A DNA stretch of 64,000 nucleotides. Origin: Dyadobacter sp. Lineage in GTDB: Bacteria; Bacteroidota; Bacteroidia; Cytophagales; Spirosomataceae. The position numbers and the translations under genes were made by a program. The stretch spans positions 248,001-312,000 of the forward strand of contig NZ_JAGIAS010000007.1 in the NCBI RefSeq assembly GCF_017744695.1. The letters are read 5' to 3'. Shown piece after piece: positions 1 to 7,386 of this stretch (within the stretch, counting starts at the first letter, position 1; each line of letters opens with the position of its first letter). The notes below the pieces were generated by a model. The model did no database searches. It had not been told where the DNA came from and saw only the letters and a program-made list of their open reading frames with translations.

Positions 1-230
1 GGCGTTCAATCCCGAAGTTGATTGCGGTGGATGAGGATTTCAATGAAATTTTCACATGGGGGCCGCGTCCGGCAGGTGCTCAGGAATTGCTGAGGGAGTA
101 CAAAGCCAATCCGGTGAAGTCGTACAGTGAATTTTCGGAGGATATCCAGCGTTGGTACATTGCTGACAAAACGGCCTCGCTGCAAAATGAATTGCAGGAG
201 CTTTTGGAAGCAGTGGCTGTGGATAAGTGA
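1..230 (+). CDS. Thioredoxin-like family protein, C-terminal part (cut by window edge)
   Basis: Only the last 75 or so codons are present. The frame is open from the first bases of the window (it reads RSIPKLIAVDEDF near the edge) and stops at a TGA at 228-230, so the TTG at position 18 is not the real start. The sequence resembles the C-terminal part of Bacteroidota thioredoxin-fold proteins of about 190 residues, with the IPKLI strand preceding a cis-proline-like position and a helical tail. The CxxC active site would lie upstream of the window, so catalytic ability cannot be judged. The next gene, nuoI, starts about 60 bp downstream behind its own -7 box. Confidence 0.6.
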   Translation, partial: RSIPKLIAVDEDFNEIFTWGPRPAGAQELLREYKANPVKSYSEFSEDIQRWYIADKTASLQNELQELLEAVAVDK

Positions 231-249
231 GTTTTTGAACCGTTTACTC

Positions 250-257
250 TATATTTG
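250..257 (+). promoter_or_regulatory. -7 promoter box (TATATTTG) for the nuoIJK trio
   Basis: TATATTTG matches the Bacteroidota -7 consensus TAnnTTTG and lies in the short gap after the thioredoxin-like gene. Transcription would start near 261, about 33 nt before the nuoI start. A TTTG at 234-237 is too close to serve as the -33 element, so only the -7 half is convincing. Confidence 0.45.
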
Positions 258-293
258 TCATAGGGTAAACCGCAATACCAACGAACAGGGATT

Positions 294-1661
294 TTGTCAG
301 AATACTTTAAAAATATATCCGACGGCATCAGCACGACCCTCACGGGCATGCGGCTGACGTTACGGCACCTCTGGAATGCGCGTAAGAGCCGTAGACCTGC
401 GGATATTCGTTCGTCCAGTTTTTACGACCAGCAGGATGGCATCGTGACGATCCAATATCCGCTGGAAACCATTCCCATTCCGGATAATGGCAGGTACCGT
501 CTGCATAACGAGATGGACGACTGCATTGTTTGCGACAAATGTGCGAAAGTCTGTCCGGTAGACTGTATTGATATCGAGCCGATTAAAGCGGTAGAAGATG
601 TAGGACGCGCCTCCGATGGTTCGCCGATCCGTCTGTACGCAGCCAAGTTCGATATCGATATGGCCAAATGCTGCTATTGCGGCCTTTGTACGACGGTTTG
701 CCCGACGGAATGTCTTACCATGACCAAGACTTTCGATTACAGTGAGCTGGATGTGCGGGATATGGTTTACAATTATTCTAACCTCACCGCCGAACAAGCT
801 GACGAAAAGCGGACGCTGCTGGAACAGTTCCAGAAAGAAAAAGAAGCTTTGAAAGCGGCAAAGGCAGCCCCTTCGGCAACACCTGCCGCTGCTGCTGCGA
901 GTGCAACCGCTCCTGCCCGACCGGTTTTCAAACCAACTGCAAAGCCGAAGCCGGCCGAAGAGCCTGCTGCCAACGATACGAATGCTGACGCTGCCCAGGC
1001 GGCAACTCCGACTCCTAAACCGGCTTTCAAGCCCGTAATGAAGCCGAGAAAGGTGGAAGGTGATGCACCAGTGCAAGAAACGGCACCGGAAACTCCGCCG
1101 ACAGAAAAAACCGCCGCTGCGAAGCCGGTATTCCGCCCCACTTTGAAACCAAAAGTGATAGCAGACGAAAATGTGGAGAAGCCGGTTGCGGAAGCGCCTG
1201 CGGCAGACGCTTCTGCCGCAGATACACCAGCCGAACCGGTTGCAAAGCCAGCTACCAAACCGCCTTTCCGTCCGACCATGAAGCCCAAGGCGGTTTCAGA
1301 CGAAAATGTGGAGAAACCCGTTGCTGAAACGCCGGCTGAGTCGGCTTCGGAACCATCAGAAAAACCGGTTGTTGCGGAGCCTGCATTCCGTCCTACCATG
1401 AGGCCTAAGGCAGTTTCAGAGGAAAATGTAGAGAAACCGGTTGCTGAAACGCCGACTGAGTCAGCTTCGGAACCGGCAGAAAAACCGGCTGTTGCCAAGC
1501 CCGCGTTCCGTCCTACCATGAAGCCTAGGGTAGTTTCGGATGAAAATGTGGAGAAGCCAGCTGCTGAAACGCCTGCTGAGTCAGCAGCTGAATCGTCAGA
1601 AAAGCCGGTAGCTGCGAAACCCGCATTCCGCCCGACAATGAAACCGAAACCCAAAGAATAG
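294..1661 (+). CDS. nuoI: NADH-quinone oxidoreductase subunit I with a long repetitive C-terminal tail
   Basis: Ferredoxin-like subunit of complex I that carries electrons through two 4Fe-4S clusters towards quinone. Residues 77-87 (CIVCDKCAKVCP) and 126-136 (CCYCGLCTTVCP) are the two complete CxxCxxCxxxCP sites. The TTG at 294 follows a purine-rich AACAGGGA; an ATG at 348 is an alternative start. The protein has 455 residues, whereas NuoI is normally 150-200. From about residue 190 it continues as an Ala/Pro/Lys-rich tail containing at least six copies of a PxF(R/K)PTMKPK-like motif. The last four copies are spaced exactly 120 bp apart (codons at 1278, 1398, 1518 and 1638). It is followed 6 bp later by nuoJ. 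A second NuoI of normal size is encoded at 36285-36878. The core function is secure; the role of the tail is unknown. Confidence 0.88.
   Translation: MSEYFKNISDGISTTLTGMRLTLRHLWNARKSRRPADIRSSSFYDQQDGIVTIQYPLETIPIPDNGRYRLHNEMDDCIVCDKCAKVCPVDCIDIEPIKAVEDVGRASDGSPIRLYAAKFDIDMAKCCYCGLCTTVCPTECLTMTKTFDYSELDVRDMVYNYSNLTAEQADEKRTLLEQFQKEKEALKAAKAAPSATPAAAAASATAPARPVFKPTAKPKPAEEPAANDTNADAAQAATPTPKPAFKPVMKPRKVEGDAPVQETAPETPPTEKTAAAKPVFRPTLKPKVIADENVEKPVAEAPAADASAADTPAEPVAKPATKPPFRPTMKPKAVSDENVEKPVAETPAESASEPSEKPVVAEPAFRPTMRPKAVSEENVEKPVAETPTESASEPAEKPAVAKPAFRPTMKPRVVSDENVEKPAAETPAESAAESSEKPVAAKPAFRPTMKPKPKE
1130..1661 (+). repeat. In-frame 120-bp tandem repeats in the nuoI tail
   Basis: The segment encodes repeats of about 40 residues with the pattern (P/A)xFRPTMKPK followed by V(S/I)(D/E)ENVEKPVAETPAES. 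The Met codon of the motif recurs at 1278, 1398, 1518 and 1638, a strict 120-bp period. A diverged copy sits at about 1130-1160, 135 bp before the next. Copies differ mainly at third codon positions, so they are old enough to have drifted while keeping the protein sequence. Confidence 0.85.
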
Positions 1662-1667
1662 GCGCGC

Positions 1668-2189
1668 ATGGAGGTAATTATATTCTACATTTTTTCCGCA
1701 TTGACGCTCGCTGCCGGGCTATTCATCCTTTTTTCCCGAAATCTCATTTACGGTGCATTCGCATTGTTCGTCGTGTTTTTGGGCGTAGCCGCATTGTACG
1801 TGCTCGCAGGTGCGGACTTTCTGGCCGTATCACAGATTATGATTTATGTCGGAGGTATACTGGTGCTGCTGATATTCGGGATTATGCTCACTCAAAAAAA
1901 AGAGAAAAGCGACGATTCCACCCGGCATAACCGCGTCGAAGTCCCGATTACTCGCAAAATATGGGGCTTTTTGACAGGTATCGGGCTCTTCGGGTTGCTG
2001 ATGAAGGTGATTTTTTCTTCGGATTTTAGAATGGCCGGAGAAGAAATGAGTACCAAATCAACGATTAAGACGATTGGCGTGGAGCTGATGACCAGCCATT
2101 TATTGCCCTTTGAAATAGCCGCTATCCTCTTGCTGGTCGCGCTCATCGGGGCCGCCTATCTCGCACTAAACCGAAACCCGACCGCATGA
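1668..2189 (+). CDS. nuoJ: NADH-quinone oxidoreductase subunit J
   Basis: Integral membrane subunit of complex I, 173 residues, with five predicted hydrophobic helices. It shows the family pattern of LIYGAFALFVVFLGVAALYV and ISQIMIYVGGILVLLIFG in the central helices, the latter containing the pi-bulge YVGG region known from NuoJ/ND6. It lies between nuoI and nuoK and overlaps nuoK by ATGA at 2186-2189, so the two are probably translationally coupled. A second NuoJ of 172 residues is encoded at 35731-36249 and differs strongly in sequence, so these are paralogues rather than a recent duplication. Confidence 0.9.
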   Translation: MEVIIFYIFSALTLAAGLFILFSRNLIYGAFALFVVFLGVAALYVLAGADFLAVSQIMIYVGGILVLLIFGIMLTQKKEKSDDSTRHNRVEVPITRKIWGFLTGIGLFGLLMKVIFSSDFRMAGEEMSTKSTIKTIGVELMTSHLLPFEIAAILLLVALIGAAYLALNRNPTA

Positions 2190-2497
2190 CGACAATACCT
2201 GTACAATACTATCTGGTCATTGCAGCTGCATTGTTTTGCATTGGATTGGCCATTTCCATTACCAAGCGGCACTTTATAGGGATGCTGCTCGGTATTGAAC
2301 TGATGCTCAATGCGGTCAATATCAATTTGGTAGCGTTTGGCAGGCATGACCCGGAGCGTTTGAGCGGTCAACTTTTTGCATTATTTGTGATTGTGGTGGC
2401 AGCGGCCGAAGTGACGGTGGCGCTGGCGATCATTCTTCGTGTATATGGTCGTTTCAAAACGGTCGATCCTGATAAGGTAAATGAATTGAAGCAATAA
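2186..2497 (+). CDS. nuoK: NADH-quinone oxidoreductase subunit K
   Basis: Small complex I membrane subunit of 103 residues with three hydrophobic helices. The family block GMLLGIELMLNAVNINLVAF carries the conserved Glu of helix 2, and a second Glu lies in helix 3 (AAAEVTVALAIILRVY). Both acidic residues are part of the proton path that links the quinone arm to the antiporter subunits. The start overlaps the nuoJ stop. This is the only nuoK in the window: the nuoA-J block at 35.7-43.7 kb lacks one, so this protein may serve both gene sets. No nuoL, M or N follows. Confidence 0.92.
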   Translation: MTTIPVQYYLVIAAALFCIGLAISITKRHFIGMLLGIELMLNAVNINLVAFGRHDPERLSGQLFALFVIVVAAAEVTVALAIILRVYGRFKTVDPDKVNELKQ

Positions 2498-2522
2498 GCT
2501 TAAAAAACTCCTGTCGCCCCGC

Positions 2523-2969
2523 ATGAACTGGATTTTCCTGATCTTCGCTTTTCTGATCGGTATCAGCAACGCCGTACAATCGGGCGTGAATACGCAGCTT
2601 CGCGAGTCGATCAACAACCCCATTCTAGCAGCCATGACCTCTTTTTTTGTGGGGTTGATGGTTCTTACCATTGCATTTGCCTGTTTCAATCAAAACCCGG
2701 TTCCTTCCCTGGCCGACCTCAAACAGGTTTCGTGGACGCGATTTATGGGCGGAGTTTTGGGCGCATTCTATGTCATTACGGTCATCTTCATTGTCCGTAA
2801 CATTGGTCCGGCCAATATGATGTGCCTGGTGATTGCGGGCCAGATGGTGACGGTCATGACCATTGATCATTTTGGTTTACAGGGCTTTGCTGTTCACCAT
2901 ATGAATCTGCCCCGCATTTTGGGTACCATCCTGCTGGTAGGCGGAGTATACCTTATTCTTAAAAATTAG
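2523..2969 (+). CDS. Small DMT-superfamily membrane protein (YdcZ/DUF606 type)
   Basis: A 148-residue integral membrane protein with about five hydrophobic helices. The opening WIFLIFAFLIGISNAVQSGVNTQLR and the later GGVLGAFYVITVIFIVRNIG are typical of the YdcZ family (DUF606) within the drug/metabolite transporter superfamily. Such short members probably work as dimers. The substrate cannot be told from sequence. It starts 26 bp after nuoK on the same strand and may be read through from the nuo promoter, but it has no known link to complex I. Confidence 0.8.
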   Translation: MNWIFLIFAFLIGISNAVQSGVNTQLRESINNPILAAMTSFFVGLMVLTIAFACFNQNPVPSLADLKQVSWTRFMGGVLGAFYVITVIFIVRNIGPANMMCLVIAGQMVTVMTIDHFGLQGFAVHHMNLPRILGTILLVGGVYLILKN

Positions 2970-2981
2970 GGCATAAAAAAA

Positions 2982-3003
2982 CAGCAACCCGTTTGGATTG
3001 CTG
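2982..3003 (-). terminator. Terminator for the DUF6265 gene
   Basis: CAGCAACCC (2982-2990) pairs with GGATTGCTG (2995-3003) with a one-base bulge. On the minus strand the hairpin is followed by a run of seven T, read from the A-run at 2975-2981. It lies between convergent genes. Confidence 0.6.
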
Positions 3004-3025
3004 CTTTGAATGCTTTCTGAATGTC

Positions 3026-3523
3026 TCAGGGGATTTTATTGAATATAAACAAATCCACGAAGCTCCACTTGTCATTTTCCTTCTTTCCGCGCTGGATAAC
3101 CAGTTGAGTAGGGGAGCGTCTTTCATAAATGATCCGCACCGACGCATCGTCCTTTTCGAACAAAGCCTGGTTCTTTTTGGCTTCGATGAACTTGTAACGG
3201 TCAGCTACCTCTTTTTCTTCGAGCGAGATCATACCCGGTTTGAAATGCTTCACCATCGCCACAGGGCCATTGTCGGTCTGCTCGAATGCAAAAATCTCGT
3301 AAAGAGCAGGTTTGTCATCTTTGATCATGCGGATGAAGCCCACGATATTATTGCCTTTAGGAGCCGTCCAGGAAGCTTCAATCGGTCCGCCATTGTAAGT
3401 TCCGAGCCAACGTCCGTCCAGGAACGCGATATCGTTCAGGGTACCTTGCGCCTGAGCAAATGTAGCCGTCAATACCAGGGCAAATGCCAGACAAACTCTT
3501 CTAATTGTGTTGAATTGGGTCAT
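3026..3523 (-). CDS. Exported DUF6265 family protein
   Basis: A 165-residue protein with an N-terminal signal peptide (CLAFALVLTATFAQAQ, cleavage probably after AQA). The mature part starts LNDIAFLDGRWLGTYNGGPIEASW, followed by a KGNNIVGFIRM strand. This is the calycin-like beta pattern of the DUF6265 family, which is common in Bacteroidota and has no known biochemical role. It is probably periplasmic. It is a single-gene unit: purF lies upstream on the same strand but ends in its own terminator, and a strong palindrome at 3569-3594 sits where the -33 element of this gene should be, which suggests dedicated regulation. Confidence 0.75.
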   Translation of the reverse strand: MTQFNTIRRVCLAFALVLTATFAQAQGTLNDIAFLDGRWLGTYNGGPIEASWTAPKGNNIVGFIRMIKDDKPALYEIFAFEQTDNGPVAMVKHFKPGMISLEEKEVADRYKFIEAKKNQALFEKDDASVRIIYERRSPTQLVIQRGKKENDKWSFVDLFIFNKIP

Positions 3524-3568
3524 TGAGATTTAGGTTGTGAATTGAGTTGGCAAATTAATAGAAATGTT

Positions 3569-3626
3569 AATTCCGTCAACGTACTGACGGAATTTAGCCA
3601 AATACAGTCAGTACGTTGACGGAATT
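3569..3626. promoter_or_regulatory. Compound inverted repeat, likely operator upstream of the DUF6265 gene
   Basis: AATTCCGTCA (3569-3578) and TGACGGAATT (3585-3594) form a perfect 10-bp inverted repeat around six bases. A third copy, TGACGGAATT, follows at 3617-3626. A 20-bp arm at 3569-3588 is also perfectly complementary to 3607-3626. A near-consensus -7 box of the minus-strand gene lies at 3551-3558, so the palindrome covers its -33 region. Confidence 0.6.
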
Positions 3627-3646
3627 TAGTTAAAATGGACAAAAAA

Positions 3647-3674
3647 ATAGCCGACCTGTTCCCAAGTCGGCTAT
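3647..3674 (-). terminator. Terminator of purF
   Basis: ATAGCCGAC (3647-3655) and GTCGGCTAT (3666-3674) form a perfect 9-bp stem. On the minus strand it is followed by seven T (A-run 3641-3647). It lies 20 bp after the purF stop. Confidence 0.8.
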
Positions 3675-3693
3675 CTCAAATGAATTCTATTTA

Positions 3694-5586
3694 TCAATAA
3701 GCCCTTTCCAATTTACCCTCGTAAGAGTTGGTGAAGGCCTTGTTTACTACTTTGTTTCCGCCTTGTGTCGGATAGTTTCCGGTAAAGTACCAGTCTCCCA
3801 AATGGCCGGGGCAGGCTTTGTGCAGGTTTTCGACAGTTTGGAACACTACCGAGAGTTCCGCATTCAAACCTTTCGGGCGAATGATTTCAGCAATTTTCTG
3901 AGAGATTTCTTCGTCCGTGAAGGGCTCGTAAAGCGCCTTCACATAATTGGTATGGTATGGATTTTTCGTCGCCAGCGCTGTAACACTTTGCGTGTAAGCA
4001 TCTTCCAGTTTATACTCCATATCACGTTCTTCGAGCAATTTCAGCACTGCGCGGTAAGCGACAAAATCCTTCATTCTCGACATGTCGATACCGTAGCAAT
4101 CCGGGAAGCGGATTTGTGGTGCGGAGGACGCTACCACGATCTTTTTCGGTTTGAGGCGGTCGAGCATGGTGAGGATACTCTTTTCAAGTGTAGTACCACG
4201 TACGATCGAGTCGTCGATGATCACGACGGTGTCCACGTTTTTACGCACCACTTCAAAAGTAGTGTCATACACGCTCGAAACCATATCGTCGCGCAGGGCG
4301 TCGGCGGTAATGAATGTACGTGATTTTACGTCCTTCGTTACCAGTTTCTCGATCCTTGGACGGAAGGAAAGCACTTTTTCAAGGTCGGCTTCGAAAAGGA
4401 TGCCTTCCATGATGGCCTGCTTGCGCTTTTTTGCCAGATATTCTTCCAAACCTTCGATCATCCCGAGGAACGCCGTTTCGGCAGTGTTCGGAATGTATGA
4501 GAAAATCGTGTTTTCGAGGTCGTAATTAACTTCTTTAAGAATTTGCGGGATCAGCAGTTTACCCAGCTGCTTGCGCTCATTATAAATATCCGGATCGGTA
4601 CCGCGCGAGAAGTAAATGCGCTCGAAACTGCATGAGCGTTTTTCCAATCGGGGCAGGATCGGGAACTCATTGTATTCACCGTTTTTGTCGACGATCAATG
4701 CAGAACCCGGTGTAATTTCGGTGATCTGATCGTAATCTACATTAAATGCAGCTTTGATGGCCTGTTTCTCGGATGCTACTACAACCACTTCATCATCAGC
4801 GTAATAGAATGCCGGTCGTATACCTGCCGGGTCGCGGATCACGAAGGATGCACCGTAGCCTGTGAGGCCGCACATCGCGTAACCGCCATCGAAATCGCGG
4901 CACGAGCGGTAAAGCAGGCGCGGCAGGTCGATATTGTCTTCGATAACGTCGGACAACGTCGGGTTTTCATAAATTCCTTTGAAACGCTCGAACACCCGCT
5001 GGTTTTCTTCATCCAGGAAATGTCCAATTTTTTCCATTACCGTTACGGTGTCGACTTTTTCTTTCGGGTGCTGGCCCAATGAAACCAGTTTGCCAAAAAG
5101 CTCATCCACATTGGTCATGTTGAAGTTGCCGGCCATCACCAGGTTGCGGCTCCGCCAGTTACTTTGGCGCAGCATTGGGTGGCAGTTTTCCACTTCATTG
5201 GAGCCATGCGTGCCGTAACGAAGATGTCCCAGCCATACTTCTCCCGTAAATGCCAGGTTTTCCTGCAACCATTTCGCGTCGTTGACGTGGTCGCGGTTGT
5301 TTTTGAGGCCCTTGCGGAATTTTTTATGGATTTTGGAGAAAATATCCGTAAGTGGCTGAGGTTCTACGGATCTGTATCGGCTGATATATCGTTTCCCGGG
5401 CGGGACATCGATCTTGATATTGGCTACCCCGGCTCCGTCCTGGCCCCGGTTGACCTGTTTTTCCATCATGACCGAAAGCTTATGGACTGCGTACAGCGGC
5501 GTTTCGTACTTGTCGATGTAGTATTGATAAGGCTTTCTAAGACGGATAAGTGCTATGCCGCACTCATGCTTAATGGCGTCGCTCAT
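3694..5586 (-). CDS. purF: Amidophosphoribosyltransferase, long Bacteroidota form
   Basis: Catalyses the first committed step of purine synthesis, transferring the amide of glutamine to PRPP to give phosphoribosylamine. The N-terminal Ntn glutaminase domain starts with HECGIA, placing the nucleophile at Cys9 after a short propeptide. NRGQDGAG and GHLRYGTHGS are further glutaminase blocks. The C-terminal phosphoribosyltransferase domain has the PRPP loop VVIIDDSIVRGTT. The protein has 630 residues against roughly 470-510 in E. coli and Bacillus; the extra length sits in inserts between the blocks and at the C terminus. It is monocistronic, with a -7 box upstream and a terminator downstream. 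Confidence 0.92.
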   Translation of the reverse strand: MSDAIKHECGIALIRLRKPYQYYIDKYETPLYAVHKLSVMMEKQVNRGQDGAGVANIKIDVPPGKRYISRYRSVEPQPLTDIFSKIHKKFRKGLKNNRDHVNDAKWLQENLAFTGEVWLGHLRYGTHGSNEVENCHPMLRQSNWRSRNLVMAGNFNMTNVDELFGKLVSLGQHPKEKVDTVTVMEKIGHFLDEENQRVFERFKGIYENPTLSDVIEDNIDLPRLLYRSCRDFDGGYAMCGLTGYGASFVIRDPAGIRPAFYYADDEVVVVASEKQAIKAAFNVDYDQITEITPGSALIVDKNGEYNEFPILPRLEKRSCSFERIYFSRGTDPDIYNERKQLGKLLIPQILKEVNYDLENTIFSYIPNTAETAFLGMIEGLEEYLAKKRKQAIMEGILFEADLEKVLSFRPRIEKLVTKDVKSRTFITADALRDDMVSSVYDTTFEVVRKNVDTVVIIDDSIVRGTTLEKSILTMLDRLKPKKIVVASSAPQIRFPDCYGIDMSRMKDFVAYRAVLKLLEERDMEYKLEDAYTQSVTALATKNPYHTNYVKALYEPFTDEEISQKIAEIIRPKGLNAELSVVFQTVENLHKACPGHLGDWYFTGNYPTQGGNKVVNKAFTNSYEGKLERAY

Positions 5587-5693
5587 AAGAAGAGTAATGC
5601 AGTTAGAGATATTGGTGTTTGCTGGTATGCAAAGCGTATTCCCTGAATATTAGCCTAACGAATTTCGATTCTTGTTTAGTTCGTTATTTCTTA

Positions 5694-5729
5694 CAAAGGT
5701 ACAAATCCTTTGGCTTAAAAAACTCCAAA
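5694..5729 (-). promoter_or_regulatory. purF promoter
   Basis: On the minus strand TACCTTTG (5694-5701) is a full -7 TAnnTTTG box. A TTTG at 5726-5729 lies 24 bp upstream as a possible -33 element, slightly beyond the usual 19-23 bp. The leader to the purF start would be about 100 nt. Confidence 0.5.
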
Positions 5730-5754
5730 AATTGTTCAATTTTTTAAATCCTTT

Positions 5755-5843
5755 CCGTCAGTTTAAACTGACGGGATAAGATTGGCATACCGTCATTAAA
5801 ATTGTACGCCCTCCATCCTCTTACCGGCAGTTGAAACTGCCGG
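5755..5843. repeat. Two related 20-bp palindromes between purF and recO
   Basis: Site 1 (5755-5774) is the perfect palindrome CCGTCAGTTTAAACTGACGG. Site 2 (5824-5843) is CCGGCAGTTGAAACTGCCGG. They share 17 of 20 positions, and the T-A pair at positions 4 and 17 of site 1 is replaced by G-C in site 2, a compensatory change that keeps the arms complementary. Start-to-start spacing is 69 bp. The divergent promoters of purF and recO flank them. Confidence 0.75.
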
Positions 5844-5882
5844 ATCAGAATTATAAGGGATTCTCATTATAAGAAAGATAAC

Positions 5883-5890
5883 TATTTTTG
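5883..5890 (+). promoter_or_regulatory. recO -7 box (TATTTTTG)
   Basis: TATTTTTG fits TAnnTTTG and ends 24 bp before the ATG at 5915. Because it overlaps the upstream TTG codon at 5888, it argues that translation starts at 5915. Confidence 0.45.
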
Positions 5891-5914
5891 ATCAGATCGA
5901 TATTAAAATTTCAT

Positions 5915-6610
5915 ATGCTTCATAAAACCCGCGGTATCGCATTGAGCTACATCCGGTACAAGGAATCCTCGATTATCGCGAAGATTTACACCGAAGCCTT
6001 TGGCATACAGACCTATATAGTGAATGGCGTCAGAAGCAGCAAGTCCAAAACCAACCGGATCGCCTTCTTTCAGCCGCTCACATTGCTGGATCTGGTAGTG
6101 TATCATAAGAATAAGGAAGACACTATCCACCGGATTTCCGAGATCAAATGTTATGCGCCATTCTTCTCCATACCTTTTGACGTAATAAAATCAGGCCTGG
6201 CGCTTTTTATGACCGAAATGCTTGGTAAAACTTTGCGCGAGGAAGAGAACAACGAGCCATTGTTCCATTTTATTGAACAATCGGTGCTCTATCTCGATGA
6301 GGCAGATACCGGATACGAGAACTTTCACATTCAGTTTCTGATGCAGCTGGCGCATTATCTGGGTTTTGGTGTGGAGACAGCCGAAGATCTTGAAAGTGAG
6401 TTGAAAGATCACCATTTCCCGCACCGGCCCGACGAGCAGGAGCATGCGGCTACGGTGCAAATGCTGGACAATGGCTACGGTTTGTCCATCCCGCTGGACA
6501 GGCCTCGGCGGATAAATATCCTCGAAAAGATGATTTTCTTTTACAAGATCCACATGGATGCGCTCGGGGAAATCAAGTCGCTGGATGTTTTGAGGGAAGT
6601 TTTGCGCTGA
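5915..6610 (+). CDS. recO: DNA repair protein RecO
   Basis: RecO acts in RecFOR recombinational repair, helping load RecA on SSB-coated single-stranded DNA. The 231-residue product begins MLHKTRGIALSYIRYKESS, the start of the OB-fold domain (residues about 1-80). A helical domain follows, rich in hydrophobic positions (GLALFMTEMLGKTLREEE). The four-cysteine zinc motif seen in some RecO proteins is absent, as in other Bacteroidota. The ATG at 5915 is preferred over a TTG at 5888, which lies inside a promoter box. It is divergent from purF and has no operon partner. Confidence 0.9.
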   Translation: MLHKTRGIALSYIRYKESSIIAKIYTEAFGIQTYIVNGVRSSKSKTNRIAFFQPLTLLDLVVYHKNKEDTIHRISEIKCYAPFFSIPFDVIKSGLALFMTEMLGKTLREEENNEPLFHFIEQSVLYLDEADTGYENFHIQFLMQLAHYLGFGVETAEDLESELKDHHFPHRPDEQEHAATVQMLDNGYGLSIPLDRPRRINILEKMIFFYKIHMDALGEIKSLDVLREVLR

Positions 6611-6678
6611 AAATTGCTTCCCGCAGGAATTGGCATAATTTTGATAACGTATAGGGTAATTCCATCAAACCTAATGCA

Positions 6679-7383
6679 ATGAAACACATACTGACGACCG
6701 CCTTTTTGCTGATTTCGATCCTAACATTTTCCCAGGTGCCCAAAGGCGCGTGGAAATCGCAGGAGCCTACCGGCAGTGCTTCCACACTTATTGTAGCTGA
6801 TAATTACCTGGTTATCGCTTCTTACAGCATTGGTAACAAGTATTTTGAGAGGACGGAGGGCGGCCCGTTTACCATGAATGGGAACAAAATGACTTACACG
6901 CCCGAGTTCAATTCGGCGGATACGGCCAAAATCGGGGTCCCGATCGAATTCACCGTCACGGTGAAAGATGATATCCTGACATTGCGTTATGAAGAGGCGA
7001 TGGTCTGGATGCGTGTCGATGATGCCACTAGTAATGCGCCTATGGCTGGTGCCTGGCATATCACGGAACGTGATAACGGGCAGGGTTCGCTTGTTCAGGT
7101 ACATCGGGAGGGAACGCGGAAGACACTTAAATTGCTTTCAAAAACCCGCTTTCAATGGTTCGCGATTGACCCGGCGGTCAAGAAATTTTATGCAACCGGC
7201 GGCGGAACCTACACGGCCAAGGATGGCAAATACACTGAAAACATCCAATTTTTCTCCAAGGACAACAACCGCGTTGGTTCTTCGCTGAGGTTTGATTTCA
7301 AGCTCGATAACGGCCGTTGGGACCATAGCGGAAAGAGCAGCGACGGTAAGCCGATTCACGAGATTTGGGAAAAGATTCCCTGA
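6679..7383 (+). CDS. Exported protein of unknown function
   Basis: The 234-residue product begins with a clear signal peptide (HILTTAFLLISILTFSQ). The mature part looks like two repeated beta-rich halves, each starting with a GAW motif: VPKGAWKSQEPTG near residue 21 and MAGAWHITERDNG near residue 117. Both halves then show strand-like stretches and a G-rich turn (GGPFTMNGNK and GGTYTAKDGK). This pattern suggests a duplicated lipocalin/calycin-like domain, similar in style to the DUF6265 protein at 3026. I do not recognise a named family. It ends four bases from the convergent gene at 7387. Confidence 0.7.
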   Translation: MKHILTTAFLLISILTFSQVPKGAWKSQEPTGSASTLIVADNYLVIASYSIGNKYFERTEGGPFTMNGNKMTYTPEFNSADTAKIGVPIEFTVTVKDDILTLRYEEAMVWMRVDDATSNAPMAGAWHITERDNGQGSLVQVHREGTRKTLKLLSKTRFQWFAIDPAVKKFYATGGGTYTAKDGKYTENIQFFSKDNNRVGSSLRFDFKLDNGRWDHSGKSSDGKPIHEIWEKIP

Positions 7384-7386
7384 TAT

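Noticed and set aside
773..1669. Open frame on the minus strand opposite the nuoI tail, with repeats rich in Gly and Ser
   Set aside because: It is the reverse reading of the repeat tract. The repeats make its length look meaningful, but the plus frame continues from a clear NuoI domain.
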